A stretch of DNA of 64,000 nt from Vulcanimicrobiota bacterium (GTDB lineage: Bacteria; Vulcanimicrobiota; Vulcanimicrobiia; Vulcanimicrobiales; Vulcanimicrobiaceae), in NCBI GenBank assembly GCA_003168375.1, contig PMSI01000003.1:186001-250000 (forward strand), written 5' to 3'. A program made the translations under genes and the position numbers. The notes below the pieces were generated by a model, which was not told the origin of the DNA, did not search any database, and worked only from the letters and a program-made list of their open reading frames with translations. Shown piece after piece: positions 51,949-61,005 of this stretch. Within the stretch, counting starts at the first letter, position 1, and each line of letters opens with the position of its first letter.

Positions 51949-51973
51949 AGTCCCGCAGCCCGCCCGCCGATCT
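51945..51973 (+). promoter_or_regulatory. Sigma-28-type promoter for flgF operon
   Basis: CTAAAGTC (51945-51952) and GCCGATCT (51966-51973) are the closest match in the window to the FliA consensus TAAAGT ... GCCGATAA. The TAA of the -35 is also the stop codon of the upstream kinase. The leader to flgF is about 100 bases. Confidence 0.8.
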
Positions 51974-52040
51974 ACCATGGGAAGCGGCCGGACAACCCTC
52001 GCACGGTTGGGGTCGCTGCGGGTCCTGATCGATTGACGGA

Positions 52041-52079
52041 TCCGCGTTTCCAAGAATACGTGCGGAGGGTTTTTTACTT
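52041..52079 (+). promoter_or_regulatory. flgF: Putative flgF leader structure with Shine-Dalgarno
   Basis: TCCGC (52041-52045) can pair with GCGGA (52062-52066) with a 16-base loop, followed by TTTTT. The 3' arm runs into the GGAGGG (52064-52069) that lies nine bases before the TTG start at 52079. The weak stem could modulate ribosome access or cause pausing. It is not a confident riboswitch. Confidence 0.35.
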
Positions 52080-52870
52080 TGGTCCGTGGCATGTACACGG
52101 CGGCGTCCGGAGCGCTCGTCGCACAGTCGGCGGTCGACACGATCGCGAACAACCTCGCGAACGTCAACACGACCGGCTTCAAACGTGCCGTGCTCCAAGT
52201 GCAGGCACAGCCGAAGACCGATCTTTATCGGTTCCAGACGGATCCCGGCAACAACGGAAACGCGCGCACCGCGGGCGTCCCCGTCCAGGTCGCGATCGGC
52301 GCGCTGGGCAGCGGCGCGCAGATTTACGACACCCCGGCGGACTTTGCGCAAGGTGCGATCGCGGCGACCGGCAACGATCTCGACGTCGCGCTCTCCGGCC
52401 CCGGCTTCTTCGCCATCCGCGCCGGGAACAACGCCGTGCGCTACACGCGCGACGGCGAGTTCGTACGCGACCAGAACGGTCAGCTGACCGCGCAGAACGG
52501 TGACCGCGTCCTGAACGCCGCCGGCAATCCCATCGTGCTGCCGACCAGCGGCAAGATCGAGATCGGGCGCGATGGGACGATCAGCGTCGCCGGTCAGACC
52601 TATGACAAGCTGGGCGTCGTCGAGTTCACCAATCCGGTGAACCTGCGCCCCGAGGGCTCGAGCCGGTTCGTCGACGCCGGCGCGGGCGCGCGCACCGCTA
52701 CGAATACGACGGCGCTGCAAGGCTCGCTCGAGAAAAGCAACGCCGACGTCGTGCGTTCGATGGTCGATCTTATCGCCAACGAGCGCTGGTTCGACGCCAA
52801 TCAAAAATCGATCCAAACTCAAGACGACGCGGTCGCGCTGGCGGTGCAGACCGTCGGCCGGACCTCGTAG
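52079..52870 (+). CDS. flgF: Flagellar basal-body rod protein FlgF (TTG start)
   Basis: A 263-residue rod protein. The start is TTG 52079, preceded by GGAGGG at nine bases; it gives VRGMYTAASGA, aligned with the neighbour FlgG's MRALYTAATGM, whereas the ATG at 52091 would cut into this conserved N-terminus. The rod motif NNLANVNTTGF and the C-terminal SMVDLIANERWFDANQKSIQT are present. A central domain near 80-200 is typical of FlgF/FlgG. Confidence 0.92.
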   Translation: MVRGMYTAASGALVAQSAVDTIANNLANVNTTGFKRAVLQVQAQPKTDLYRFQTDPGNNGNARTAGVPVQVAIGALGSGAQIYDTPADFAQGAIAATGNDLDVALSGPGFFAIRAGNNAVRYTRDGEFVRDQNGQLTAQNGDRVLNAAGNPIVLPTSGKIEIGRDGTISVAGQTYDKLGVVEFTNPVNLRPEGSSRFVDAGAGARTATNTTALQGSLEKSNADVVRSMVDLIANERWFDANQKSIQTQDDAVALAVQTVGRTS

Positions 52871-52884
52871 GAGCGACCACCACC

Positions 52885-53670
52885 ATGATGAGAGCGCTGT
52901 ACACCGCTGCGACGGGGATGATCGCCCAGCAGTACAACATCGACACGATCAGCAACAACTTGGCGAACGTGAACACGACCGGCTTCCGGAAGAACGAAGC
53001 GCGGTTCCAGGATCTGATCTATCAGAACCTGCGCGCGCCCGGCACGCCGGTCGGTCCGTCGGTGGTCCCGGTCGGCCAGGACGTCGGTCTCGGCGTGAAG
53101 GTCGGGGCGTCGGAGAAGACGTTCACGCAAGGCACGCTGCAGCAGACGTCCAACCCGCTCGACATCGCGATCGAGGGCGACGGCTTCTTCCAGGTCACGC
53201 TGCCGGACGGCACCGCGGCGTACACGCGCGACGGCTCGTTCAAGCGCGACGCGAACGGTTCCATCGTCACCGCCGACGGCTACTTCCTGAACCCGCAAAT
53301 CACCATACCCGCGAACGCGAACGCGGTGCAGGTCGGCGCCGACGGAACGGTTACCGCGCAGATTCCCGGCCAGCAACAGCCGCAGCAGCTGGGGCAGATC
53401 AACCTCGTGCGCTTCACCAACGTCGCCGGTCTCGCGCCGAAGGGCCAGAACCTCTTCACGCAGACCGGCGCGTCCGGTGCGCCGACGCTCTCGCAGCCCG
53501 GTCTCAACGGCACGGGGACGCTGCAAGGCGGTTACCTCGAGGCGAGCAACGTCTCGGTGGTCGAGGAGATCGTGAACATGATCACCGCGCAGCGCGCGTA
53601 CGAAGCGAACTCGAAGGCGATCACGACCGCCGACGAGATGCTGCAGACCGCGGTCCAGACGAAGCGCTGA
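52885..53670 (+). CDS. flgG: Flagellar distal rod protein FlgG
   Basis: A 261-residue distal rod protein. It begins MMRALYTAATGMIAQQYNID, carries SNNLANVNTTGFRKN, a central FlgG-specific hook-like insert (GDGFFQVTLPDGTAAYTRDG), and ends with EEIVNMITAQRAYEANSKAI. AGGAG precedes the ATG. It is followed immediately by flgA. Confidence 0.94.
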   Translation: MMRALYTAATGMIAQQYNIDTISNNLANVNTTGFRKNEARFQDLIYQNLRAPGTPVGPSVVPVGQDVGLGVKVGASEKTFTQGTLQQTSNPLDIAIEGDGFFQVTLPDGTAAYTRDGSFKRDANGSIVTADGYFLNPQITIPANANAVQVGADGTVTAQIPGQQQPQQLGQINLVRFTNVAGLAPKGQNLFTQTGASGAPTLSQPGLNGTGTLQGGYLEASNVSVVEEIVNMITAQRAYEANSKAITTADEMLQTAVQTKR

Positions 53671-54413
53671 TGCGCATGCGCCGCGTGTCCCTGTTTGCGG
53701 CCGCGACGGTCTGTGCGCTTTGCGCACAGCTTGGTGTTCCCGTGGCCGCGAATGCGGACGCGGGAACGCAGCAAACTCATCAAGTCATCGCGGGCTCGCG
53801 CGTGGCGGCGGTCGCCGACAAGATCGCGCACGGGCTCGTCAACGGACTCGACCGCTCGATCGCGGCCGCGTATCAGGTCGCCGACCAGGCCTTGCCGGCC
53901 GGAGAGGTGCAGATCGCGCCGGCCGGCGCGCCGTTCGTCTCGCCGACGTACGTCGGCGTTCCGGTCGCGATCCGAATCGACGGCAAGCTCGCGCGCACCG
54001 TGGTCGCCGGCTATCGCGTCACCTCCTACGTGCGCACGGCGGTCGCCGCTCGCGACCTCGCGCCCGGCGCCGTGCTGACCGATACCGACCTTGCGATCGC
54101 GCGGGTCGCAGCGAACGGCCGCCCCGCGGTCGGCGTCGAGATTCTCGTCGGGCGCAGGCTCAGTAGCGCGACGGCGAAAGGCGCGGCGCTCTACGTCGAG
54201 CAGACCATTCCGGACACGGTCGTCAAGGCGGGCCAGGCCGCGATCCTCGTGATCCACGACGGCGTCGTCTCGCTGATGGCCGATGTCGTCGCACGCACCG
54301 GCGGCGCGATCGGCGACACGGTGACGGTCGTCAACCCGCAGACGCAAAAAGCGATCGCCGCGATCGTCACCGGTCCGAACCGCGTCGAGCTGACGCTGCC
54401 AGGAGCACAATAA
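53670..54413 (+). CDS. flgA: Flagellar basal-body P-ring assembly chaperone FlgA
   Basis: A 247-residue periplasmic protein with a signal peptide and a C-terminal SAF domain (AARDLAPGAVLTDTDLAIAR, IGDTVTVVNPQTQKAIAAIV). FlgA assists FlgI polymerisation into the P ring. Its ATG shares its A with the flgG TGA, and its TAA overlaps the flgH ATG. Confidence 0.92.
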   Translation: MRMRRVSLFAAATVCALCAQLGVPVAANADAGTQQTHQVIAGSRVAAVADKIAHGLVNGLDRSIAAAYQVADQALPAGEVQIAPAGAPFVSPTYVGVPVAIRIDGKLARTVVAGYRVTSYVRTAVAARDLAPGAVLTDTDLAIARVAANGRPAVGVEILVGRRLSSATAKGAALYVEQTIPDTVVKAGQAAILVIHDGVVSLMADVVARTGGAIGDTVTVVNPQTQKAIAAIVTGPNRVELTLPGAQ

Positions 54414-55009
54414 TGCGAGAGCCGGCTATCATCATCGCGCTGATCGCGGCGCTCGCCGTGCCCGCCGCCGCCGACACGCTCTACCAGGCGGCACCTCCGC
54501 CGGCCGCACCGGGCCATCCGCTGCGCCTCGGACCCGACCATCGGGCCCAGCAGGTCGGCGATCTGGTGCAAGTCATCTTCAACTTTTCCGTCACCAGCGC
54601 GAGCCAGAACGCGTCGAACGTGAACAACTCGTATCAAGCGGGCGGCGGAGCCGGGAGCGGGATCTTCAACCTGCCGCTGGTCCGGCTCACCTCGAACGTC
54701 GGCGCCACGCGCCAGTCCTCGCAGAACCGCTCGGACGTCGGCTCGAACTCGTTCGTGACGTCGATGGAAGCGCAGGTCACCGACGTCCTGCCGTCCGGCG
54801 CGCTGCGCATCGCCGGCGATCAAGCGCTGATCGTCGACGGGCAGAAGCAGACCCTGCACGTCACCGGGCTCATCCGTCCGGAGGACATCGACAACACCGA
54901 CACCGTCCTCTCGACGCGCGTGGCCGACGTGCACGCGACGTTCGACGGCAAGTACACGGATGCGCGCCACCCGGGCATCCTCTCCAAGATCGTCCACTGG
55001 CTGTTCTGA
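54413..55009 (+). CDS. flgH: Flagellar L-ring protein FlgH lacking a lipobox
   Basis: A 198-residue outer-membrane ring protein. The core matches FlgH (RAQQVGDLVQVIFNFSVTSASQ, QVTDVLPSGALRIAGDQALIV, GLIRPEDIDNTDTVLST, RVADVHATFDG). The signal peptide (IIIALIAALAVPAAADTLY) has no Cys, whereas most FlgH proteins are lipoproteins with an L-x-G-C box. The length is slightly short. Confidence 0.93.
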   Translation: MREPAIIIALIAALAVPAAADTLYQAAPPPAAPGHPLRLGPDHRAQQVGDLVQVIFNFSVTSASQNASNVNNSYQAGGGAGSGIFNLPLVRLTSNVGATRQSSQNRSDVGSNSFVTSMEAQVTDVLPSGALRIAGDQALIVDGQKQTLHVTGLIRPEDIDNTDTVLSTRVADVHATFDGKYTDARHPGILSKIVHWLF

Positions 55010-56164
55010 GTGCGAAAGACGATGAGCGACGCAATGATCAAGAAGAACCTCGCCGCGGTCCTGGTCGCCGTGGTGCTCGTGGGCGGTCTCTGCGCGGCGC
55101 CCGCTCCGGCGCAGCCGGTGCGGTTGAAGGACGTCGCTCGCGTGCAAGGCGTGACCGTCAACCAGCTGGTCGGGTACGGTATCGTGATCGGTCTGAACCA
55201 GACCGGCGACTCGACGTCCGCCGCCTTCACCTCGAAGACGATCCAGAACATCCTCCAGTCGTTCGGGCTGTCGACCAATTCGCAGGATGTCCGCACGCGC
55301 GACGTCGCCGCCGTGATCGTCACGGCGAACCTGCCGCCGTTCGCACACTCGGGCGACAACGCGGACGTGACCGTGTCGGCGATCGGCGACGCCACGAGCC
55401 TGCAAGGCGGGACGTTGGTGATGACCGAGATGCGCGCGGCGAACAACCTCGTCTACGCGACGGCGCAGGGTGCCGTCTCGGTCGGCGGTTTCACCGCGAG
55501 CACGGACTTCGCCGGCCCGAACAGCATTTCCAAAAACCACGTCACCGCCGGTCGCGTTCCGCAGGGCGCCGTCATCGCGCGCGACATGATCACGAACATC
55601 CAGTCGGATCAAGCCGGCTTCTCGTACGTGCTGACCTCCCCGGACTACAGGACGGCGGCGCGGCTCGCGTCGGCGCTCAACACGCGCTTCGGCGGCGGCA
55701 CGGCGCGCGCGCTCGATGCCGAGACCGTGCGCGTGAACCTTCCGCCGCGCTACGTGGGCGACCCGGTGAACTTCCTCGCCGATGCCGGCGACGTGTCGCT
55801 GCAGGCCGACCAAGTCGCCAAGGTCGTCGTCAACGAGCGCACGGGCACCGTCGTCATGGGCGGCGACATCACGCTCGCGTCGTGCGCGATTGCGCACGGC
55901 AACCTCTCGATCACGATCTCGACGACGAACGTCGTCGTCCCGGCGGCGCCGTTCACGCGCGGCCCGCAGCCCCCGCTGCAGTCGAACACCCAGATCTCGG
56001 CTTCCGAGGGCAACAAGAAGCTGGTCTACATCTCCGGCGCCGCGACGCTCGCGCAGGTCGTCCGCGCGCTCAACACGATCGGCGTCTCCCCGCGCGACCT
56101 CATCGCGATCATCCAGGCGCTGCGCCAGTCCGGCTCGCTGCAGGCCGACGTGGAGATCATTTAG
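55010..56164 (+). CDS. flgI: Flagellar P-ring protein FlgI
   Basis: A 384-residue P-ring subunit. After a signal peptide comes RLKDVARVQGVTVNQLVGYGIVIGLNQTGD, the FlgI hallmark. AHSGDNADVTVSAIGDATSLQGG and INERTGTVVMGGDITL-like blocks follow, and the C-terminus ends as DLIAIIQALRQSGSLQADVEII. GTG 55010 directly follows the flgH stop; ATG 55022 and ATG 55034 are alternatives and the latter best fits the signal peptide (MIKKNLAAVL). Confidence 0.93.
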   Translation: MRKTMSDAMIKKNLAAVLVAVVLVGGLCAAPAPAQPVRLKDVARVQGVTVNQLVGYGIVIGLNQTGDSTSAAFTSKTIQNILQSFGLSTNSQDVRTRDVAAVIVTANLPPFAHSGDNADVTVSAIGDATSLQGGTLVMTEMRAANNLVYATAQGAVSVGGFTASTDFAGPNSISKNHVTAGRVPQGAVIARDMITNIQSDQAGFSYVLTSPDYRTAARLASALNTRFGGGTARALDAETVRVNLPPRYVGDPVNFLADAGDVSLQADQVAKVVVNERTGTVVMGGDITLASCAIAHGNLSITISTTNVVVPAAPFTRGPQPPLQSNTQISASEGNKKLVYISGAATLAQVVRALNTIGVSPRDLIAIIQALRQSGSLQADVEII

Positions 56165-56502
56165 TGGATTCGCCGGGCAAGATCGGCGCCGCGCAGCCGC
56201 TGACCGCCGAGCAGCAGCAGGCGCTCGCGAAGCTGCACCAAGCGGCGCAGCAGATGGAGTCGCTCTTCGTCGACATGCTCTTCAAGGAGATGCGCAAGAG
56301 CGCGCCGCCGGTCTCATTGACCGGGAAGACGTCCGGCGCCGAGCAGACGTTCGGCGAGATGCTGGACACCAAACGCGCCGAGGAACTCTCCAAGACCGGC
56401 TCGCTCGGGATCGGAAAGATCGTCGAGCAACAGCTTCGCGCCTCCGTGCTCGGTGAGGCCGGCGGCCCCGCACCCGCTCCGTCAAAGGACGGCAAACCGT
56501 GA
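56164..56502 (+). CDS. flgJ: Rod-binding protein FlgJ, muramidase-less form
   Basis: A 112-residue protein matching only the N-terminal rod-capping domain of FlgJ (MESLFVDMLFKEMRKS, GAEQTFGEMLDTKRAEELSKT, GIGKIVEQQL). The peptidoglycan-hydrolase domain of enterobacterial FlgJ is absent, as in many bacteria, so another enzyme must open the wall. GTG 56164 overlaps the flgI stop. Confidence 0.88.
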   Translation: MDSPGKIGAAQPLTAEQQQALAKLHQAAQQMESLFVDMLFKEMRKSAPPVSLTGKTSGAEQTFGEMLDTKRAEELSKTGSLGIGKIVEQQLRASVLGEAGGPAPAPSKDGKP

Positions 56503-56522
56503 GCGCCCTCCGCGCATTGGGC

Positions 56523-56551
56523 CTAAAGTCCCAATGCCGAGCCGACGATAC
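56523..56551 (+). promoter_or_regulatory. Sigma-28-type promoter for flgM-flgN-flgK-flgL
   Basis: CTAAAGTC (56523-56530) is followed by GACGATAC at 56544-56551, with the 21-base offset used by the other flagellar promoters. It lies 21 bases after the flgJ stop and about 40 bases before the flgM ATG. Confidence 0.7.
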
Positions 56552-56592
56552 GCCTTCTAGCAAGGAAGCGTGCGAAAGAGGCGTCACCACCC

Positions 56593-56886
56593 ATGATTAT
56601 CTCCCGGGCCGAGATCGCGTCCGCGGTCTCCGCCTACAAGACGGTGAAACGGAAGTCATCCGTCGCCTCCGTGGCGATCGACACCACAGACTCGTTCGAG
56701 CGGTCGGCGGCGGCCGCATCGCTCGCGAGCGTACTGACGTCGGCGTCGGCGGAACCGTTTTACCGCAACGATCTGGTCGAGCATCTGCGGCGGCAGATCT
56801 CGGAAGACCGCTACTTCGTGCCGTCCGAGCAGATCGTCGAAAAGCTGCTGGGACGCCTGATCGTCGAGTTCGCCACCGCGGCCTGA
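56593..56886 (+). CDS. flgM: Anti-sigma-28 factor FlgM
   Basis: A 97-residue protein whose C-terminal helices match the sigma-28-binding region of FlgM (YRNDLVEHLRRQISEDRYFV, EQIVEKLLGRLI). The N-terminal half is low-complexity and could be unfolded, as in FlgM, which is exported through the finished hook to release FliA. Placement after a sigma-28 promoter and before flgN/flgK fits the family. Sequence divergence makes the call slightly less certain than its neighbours. Confidence 0.8.
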   Translation: MIISRAEIASAVSAYKTVKRKSSVASVAIDTTDSFERSAAAASLASVLTSASAEPFYRNDLVEHLRRQISEDRYFVPSEQIVEKLLGRLIVEFATAA

Positions 56887-57034
56887 AGGGGACTCACGGT
56901 CGCAGAACCGGCGATGATGTTTCGCGCGCCCTCGGGGAATCGCGCCGTGCCGCAATCGTGAGCGCGCGTGCGCCGGGGGGACCCGCGCCGCAGAGCGGCG
57001 TGGGGGGCACGGAGCTAGGCGGAGTGCCTTTCAA

Positions 57035-57511
57035 ATGAGCGAGTGGGAGCGTTTTGCCGAGCTGCTCGCCGACGAGAACCGCCTGCTGGGCGAGTTGGGT
57101 GGAGCAGCGCTCGGGCTTACCGATGCGCTGGTCGTGAACGATCCGGATGCGATCGATCGGGCGGAGCGCCGTGTCGAAGCGCACCGCGTGCTGCACGGCA
57201 CGGCCTACGCGCAGCGCGTGGCGATGCAGCAGCGCGGCTTCGGAAAGCTCACCCTCGCGCAGGTCTGCGCGTACGCACCGCCGGCGCTACGCCGTTCGAT
57301 GCACGCGACGGTACACGAGCTCGGCACCCACGGTATCGCGCTCAGGCTCACCGTCTCGAACAATAAGTCGCTGATCCTGGCCGGGATGGACCGGCTCGCG
57401 CGCACCGTTGCGGTGCTGCAGCGCGCCGGGACCGAACAGACCGGGACCTACCGCCGCCGCGGCGTCGTCCCGCCTCCCGACGGGAGCGTCATCGTGAGCC
57501 GCCGCGCATGA
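57035..57511 (+). CDS. flgN: Flagellar export chaperone FlgN
   Basis: A 158-residue helical protein with the coiled FlgN fold (WERFAELLADENRLLGEL, IALRLTVSNNKSLILAGMDRLARTV). FlgN keeps FlgK and FlgL unfolded for export. It lies directly before flgK, overlapping it by four bases, and after flgM. The family is fast-evolving, so position contributes to the call. Confidence 0.82.
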   Translation: MSEWERFAELLADENRLLGELGGAALGLTDALVVNDPDAIDRAERRVEAHRVLHGTAYAQRVAMQQRGFGKLTLAQVCAYAPPALRRSMHATVHELGTHGIALRLTVSNNKSLILAGMDRLARTVAVLQRAGTEQTGTYRRRGVVPPPDGSVIVSRRA

Positions 57512-59643
57512 GCTTCTTCGGGCTGAACCTGATCGGGAGCGCGATCGACGCGTTCCAGCAAGCCGCGAACACGACGTCGAACAACATCGCGAACGTCAAC
57601 ACGCCGGGAGCGTCGCGTCAGGTCGTGAACCTGACCGAAGCGTCGCCGATCGTTGGATCGCCCGGCTACTCCACCTGGACCGGGCCCGGCACCAAGGGCG
57701 ACGGCGTCCTGGTCAGTTCGATCACGCGCATCCATCAGGACTCGTACGACGGGCTCTTCCGCGGCGCGTCGTCGGCGCAGAGCTATTTCAACGTCGAACA
57801 GCAGCAGCTCTCGGCGATCCAGTCGTCGTTCGGCGAGCCGACGAACGGGGTCAATCAAGCATTCACCGACCTCCAGACCGCGATCTCGCAGCTAGCCTCG
57901 AACCCGACCGGCACCTCGGAGCGCCAGGGCGTCATCACCGCCTCGCAGGCGTTCGTCACGGCACTCAACCGCGTCGGCGGCGCGATCCAGAACGCCCAGG
58001 CGACGGTGATCCAACAGGCGACGACGATCGTGAACCAGGCCAACACGCTCATCGACAAGATCGCCGGGCTCAACGCGCAGATCCGCGCCTCCAATGCGGT
58101 CGGCGACAACCCGAACACCTACCAGGACCAGCGCGACCAGTACGTCGATCAGCTCTCCCAACTGCTCTCGACGCAGACCTCCGTGCAGGCCAACGGTTCG
58201 ACGCTGGTCACGGTCGGCGGTCGCGCGCTGGTGAACGACACGCAAGCGTACCACCTGGCCGCGCCCGTCGTCGGCACCGACGCTTCCGGCAACCCGACGC
58301 TCGTCATCGGGTTCCAGGGCGATCCGAATCCGTCGAACCCCACGCCGGTCCAGCTCGGCAGCGGCCAGCTCGGCGGCTACGCCGACGTCTACAACACGAA
58401 GCTCACGCCGTACGCGCGCAAGCTGGACGCCTTCGCGAACGCGACGGCGACCGAGATCGGCCGGATCACGACGGCCGGCTACGATGCGAACGGTAGCCCG
58501 GGAATCGCGCTCCTGCAGGCGGCGGTCCCGACGCAGGCGATCGGGGCGAACAACATCCAGGTCGGGATCACCGATCCCGCCCAATTCCCCGTCGCGCTAG
58601 CCTCGACCGCGGCCGGCGCCCTGACGGTCGGGATGAACGCGGCGAACACCATCGTGGACACGGCGGCGACCCTGCAGCTCAACACGATGTTCGCGCACCC
58701 GGCCGCGGTCGGTGGTCCGGGTACCGGGACCTTGACGGTGACGGTCGACGGTGTCGCGCAAACGTTCAACTACGGTTTCGGCGCCGGCGGGAACGCAACG
58801 ACGGTCGATGCGTTCGTCACCAACTTCAACGCCGGGCAACTCGGGGTTACCGCGAGCTTCGATAGCGTCTCGCAGAAGATCGTCTTCGCGCGCGATCCGA
58901 ACAACACGGGGGCGGCGCACCGGGCGCTGCAAGGTGCCAACCCCACGACGCCGTCGTTCACGATCACCGATTCCAACCCGCCCGCCGGCGGCACGGACGG
59001 GACGCCGAGCACCTCGATCCTCGAGATCCTCGGTGCGAGCGCGATCTCCGGCGTGCAGCAGGACAGTGCGAACGCGTTCGGCGCCGGCGACAACGGTACG
59101 GCCAACGCGCTGCTGAAGCTCTTCGCGAAGAGCGTCGGCGTGCCGGCGCTGCAGACGACCTCGCCGACCGCGATTGCGGCGCCCGGTTCGGTGACCGTCG
59201 CACCGCCGGCAGGCAACCCGGCTGCGTTCGCGCAGATCGACGTCGGGCAGGTGCTGACGATCGACGCCGGTACGCCGAACCAGGAAAACGTCGTCGTCAC
59301 CGCCGTGAACCGCGCGACCGGCGCGATCACCTTCACCGCCGCCCAGGCGCACGCGGCGAATTTCGCGATCGCCAGCGCCGCCGCGACGACGCTGGGTGCG
59401 TACTACGGCGGCCTGATCGGCCAGCTCGGCCTCGACGTGCAGACGGCGACCACCGGGAACACCGCCCAGACGACGCTCGCCGCGAACATCGACCAAGTGC
59501 GCCAGGGGATCGACGGGATCAACCTCGACGAAGAGACGCAGAACCTGATCAAGTACCAGAACTCGTACGCCGCGGCGGCGAAGACGATGAGCGTCCTCGA
59601 CCAGCTTCTGACGACCGCGCTCGGCCTGATCCCGGGAGGATAA
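57508..59643 (+). CDS. flgK: Flagellar hook-associated protein FlgK
   Basis: A 711-residue hook-filament junction protein. The N-terminal motif FQQAANTTSNNIANVNTPGA and the C-terminal SGINLDEE-type ending (IDGINLDEETQNLIKYQNSYAAAAKTM) are diagnostic. The middle is variable and Thr/Ala/Gly-rich, likely exposed domains. ATG 57508 overlaps the flgN TGA. It is longer than the enterobacterial protein (about 550 residues). Confidence 0.95.
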   Translation: MSFFGLNLIGSAIDAFQQAANTTSNNIANVNTPGASRQVVNLTEASPIVGSPGYSTWTGPGTKGDGVLVSSITRIHQDSYDGLFRGASSAQSYFNVEQQQLSAIQSSFGEPTNGVNQAFTDLQTAISQLASNPTGTSERQGVITASQAFVTALNRVGGAIQNAQATVIQQATTIVNQANTLIDKIAGLNAQIRASNAVGDNPNTYQDQRDQYVDQLSQLLSTQTSVQANGSTLVTVGGRALVNDTQAYHLAAPVVGTDASGNPTLVIGFQGDPNPSNPTPVQLGSGQLGGYADVYNTKLTPYARKLDAFANATATEIGRITTAGYDANGSPGIALLQAAVPTQAIGANNIQVGITDPAQFPVALASTAAGALTVGMNAANTIVDTAATLQLNTMFAHPAAVGGPGTGTLTVTVDGVAQTFNYGFGAGGNATTVDAFVTNFNAGQLGVTASFDSVSQKIVFARDPNNTGAAHRALQGANPTTPSFTITDSNPPAGGTDGTPSTSILEILGASAISGVQQDSANAFGAGDNGTANALLKLFAKSVGVPALQTTSPTAIAAPGSVTVAPPAGNPAAFAQIDVGQVLTIDAGTPNQENVVVTAVNRATGAITFTAAQAHAANFAIASAAATTLGAYYGGLIGQLGLDVQTATTGNTAQTTLAANIDQVRQGIDGINLDEETQNLIKYQNSYAAAAKTMSVLDQLLTTALGLIPGG

Positions 59644-59646
59644 TGC

Positions 59647-60993
59647 ATGCGCATAGCAACGTCGAGTATCTACGCACAGCAAACCGCCGCGATCGACGAC
59701 CAGCAGGCGCTCTATGCGCACGTCAGTCAGCAGCTCTCCAGCGGGAAGCAGCTCGCCACTCCGAGCGACGATCCGGCGCGCATCGCGCAGGACCTCAGCC
59801 TGCACACCGCGATCGACGAGACCAACCAGCAGTCGACGAACGTGCAGAGCGCCGTCTCGAAGCTGACCACGACCGACAGTGCGCTGAGCAGCCTCACCTC
59901 GGTGCTGCAGAGCGCGCGTCAGCTGGCGGTCCAGGGCTCGACCGATACGCTGACGGCGCAGCAGCGCACCGATCTCGGCAACCAGATCGACCAGCTGCTG
60001 CAGCAGGCGATTGCGGTCGGCAACACGTCGTACGCCGGGGCCTACGTCTTCGCGGGCACTACCAAGACGGCGAACCCGCCCGTGCAGCAGCAGGGCAACC
60101 CGGTCTCCGCGGTGAGCTTCCTCGGCAACGAGCAAGCGCAAGGGCAGCTCGTCTACAACGGCCAGGAGTTCGCGCTCTCATCGACGTTCGGCGCGGTGTT
60201 CAACTACAAGTCCGCCGACGGTTCGCCGGACGTCTTCCAGACGCTGATCACGCTGCGCAACACGCTGGTCAATCAGACCGCGGTCGATCAGAGCTCGGCG
60301 GCGATCAACCGTGCGGGCGCGGTCGTGTACGGACCGCAGGGCGTCCCGGCCTCGCCGCCGCCGACGACGATCGCGACGCCGAACGTCTTTGCCGTTCCAC
60401 CGGTCGCCGACAGCACCGGCAACTTCTCGATCACGATCAACGGGTCGGTCAACGGCGTGCAGGGGATCGCGACGATCACCGTCCCGCCGGGCGCCGCGAT
60501 CGACGACGGCGTGGCGCCGCCCGGCGGGACCAGCCTCGTCGCGAAGATCAACGCGGTGACCGCGACGACCGGCGTGACTGCCTCGTTCAACACCAAGACG
60601 CAGCGTGTCGTCCTGACCGGGACGGGGACGTTCTACGTCAACGACGCGCCCTCGCCGGGCGCTGCGAACAGCGGCAATCTGACCAAGGTCCTGAACCTCG
60701 CGCCGCAGGCGGACTTCGTCCAGAACGCCTCCACGCAGCTCGGCGACATCGACCATGTGCTCAACGGCGTGCTGAGCGCCCGGTCGGTCGTCGGGGCGCG
60801 GATCCAAGCGCTCGGGACGATCCAGAATCAACTCCAGACGAACGTGACCGATAACAAGAGCACGGAGTCCTCGATCGAGGACATCGACGTTGCCGCGGCG
60901 GTGTCGAAGGTTTCCCTGACGCAGACGGCCCTCCAAGCCGCCTACTCCACCACCACCAAACTCGAGTCGAAGACGCTCTTCGACTATCTATAG
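59647..60993 (+). CDS. flgL: Flagellar hook-associated protein FlgL
   Basis: A 448-residue filament-junction protein. The N-terminus (RIATSSIYAQQTAAIDDQQ, LSSGKQLATPSDDPAR) and the C-terminus (EDIDVAAAVSKVSLTQTALQA) are flagellin-like and match FlgL. The middle is an expanded domain. It starts four bases after the flgK stop. Confidence 0.95.
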   Translation: MRIATSSIYAQQTAAIDDQQALYAHVSQQLSSGKQLATPSDDPARIAQDLSLHTAIDETNQQSTNVQSAVSKLTTTDSALSSLTSVLQSARQLAVQGSTDTLTAQQRTDLGNQIDQLLQQAIAVGNTSYAGAYVFAGTTKTANPPVQQQGNPVSAVSFLGNEQAQGQLVYNGQEFALSSTFGAVFNYKSADGSPDVFQTLITLRNTLVNQTAVDQSSAAINRAGAVVYGPQGVPASPPPTTIATPNVFAVPPVADSTGNFSITINGSVNGVQGIATITVPPGAAIDDGVAPPGGTSLVAKINAVTATTGVTASFNTKTQRVVLTGTGTFYVNDAPSPGAANSGNLTKVLNLAPQADFVQNASTQLGDIDHVLNGVLSARSVVGARIQALGTIQNQLQTNVTDNKSTESSIEDIDVAAAVSKVSLTQTALQAAYSTTTKLESKTLFDYL

Positions 60994-61005
60994 GCTGAGG
61001 TTGCA

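Noticed and set aside
51974-52078. Cyclic-di-GMP (GEMM-type) riboswitch in the long flgF leader
   Set aside because: The leader is long and structured, but I could not find the conserved GACGCAAAG-type core or the receptor; only weak hairpins are present.
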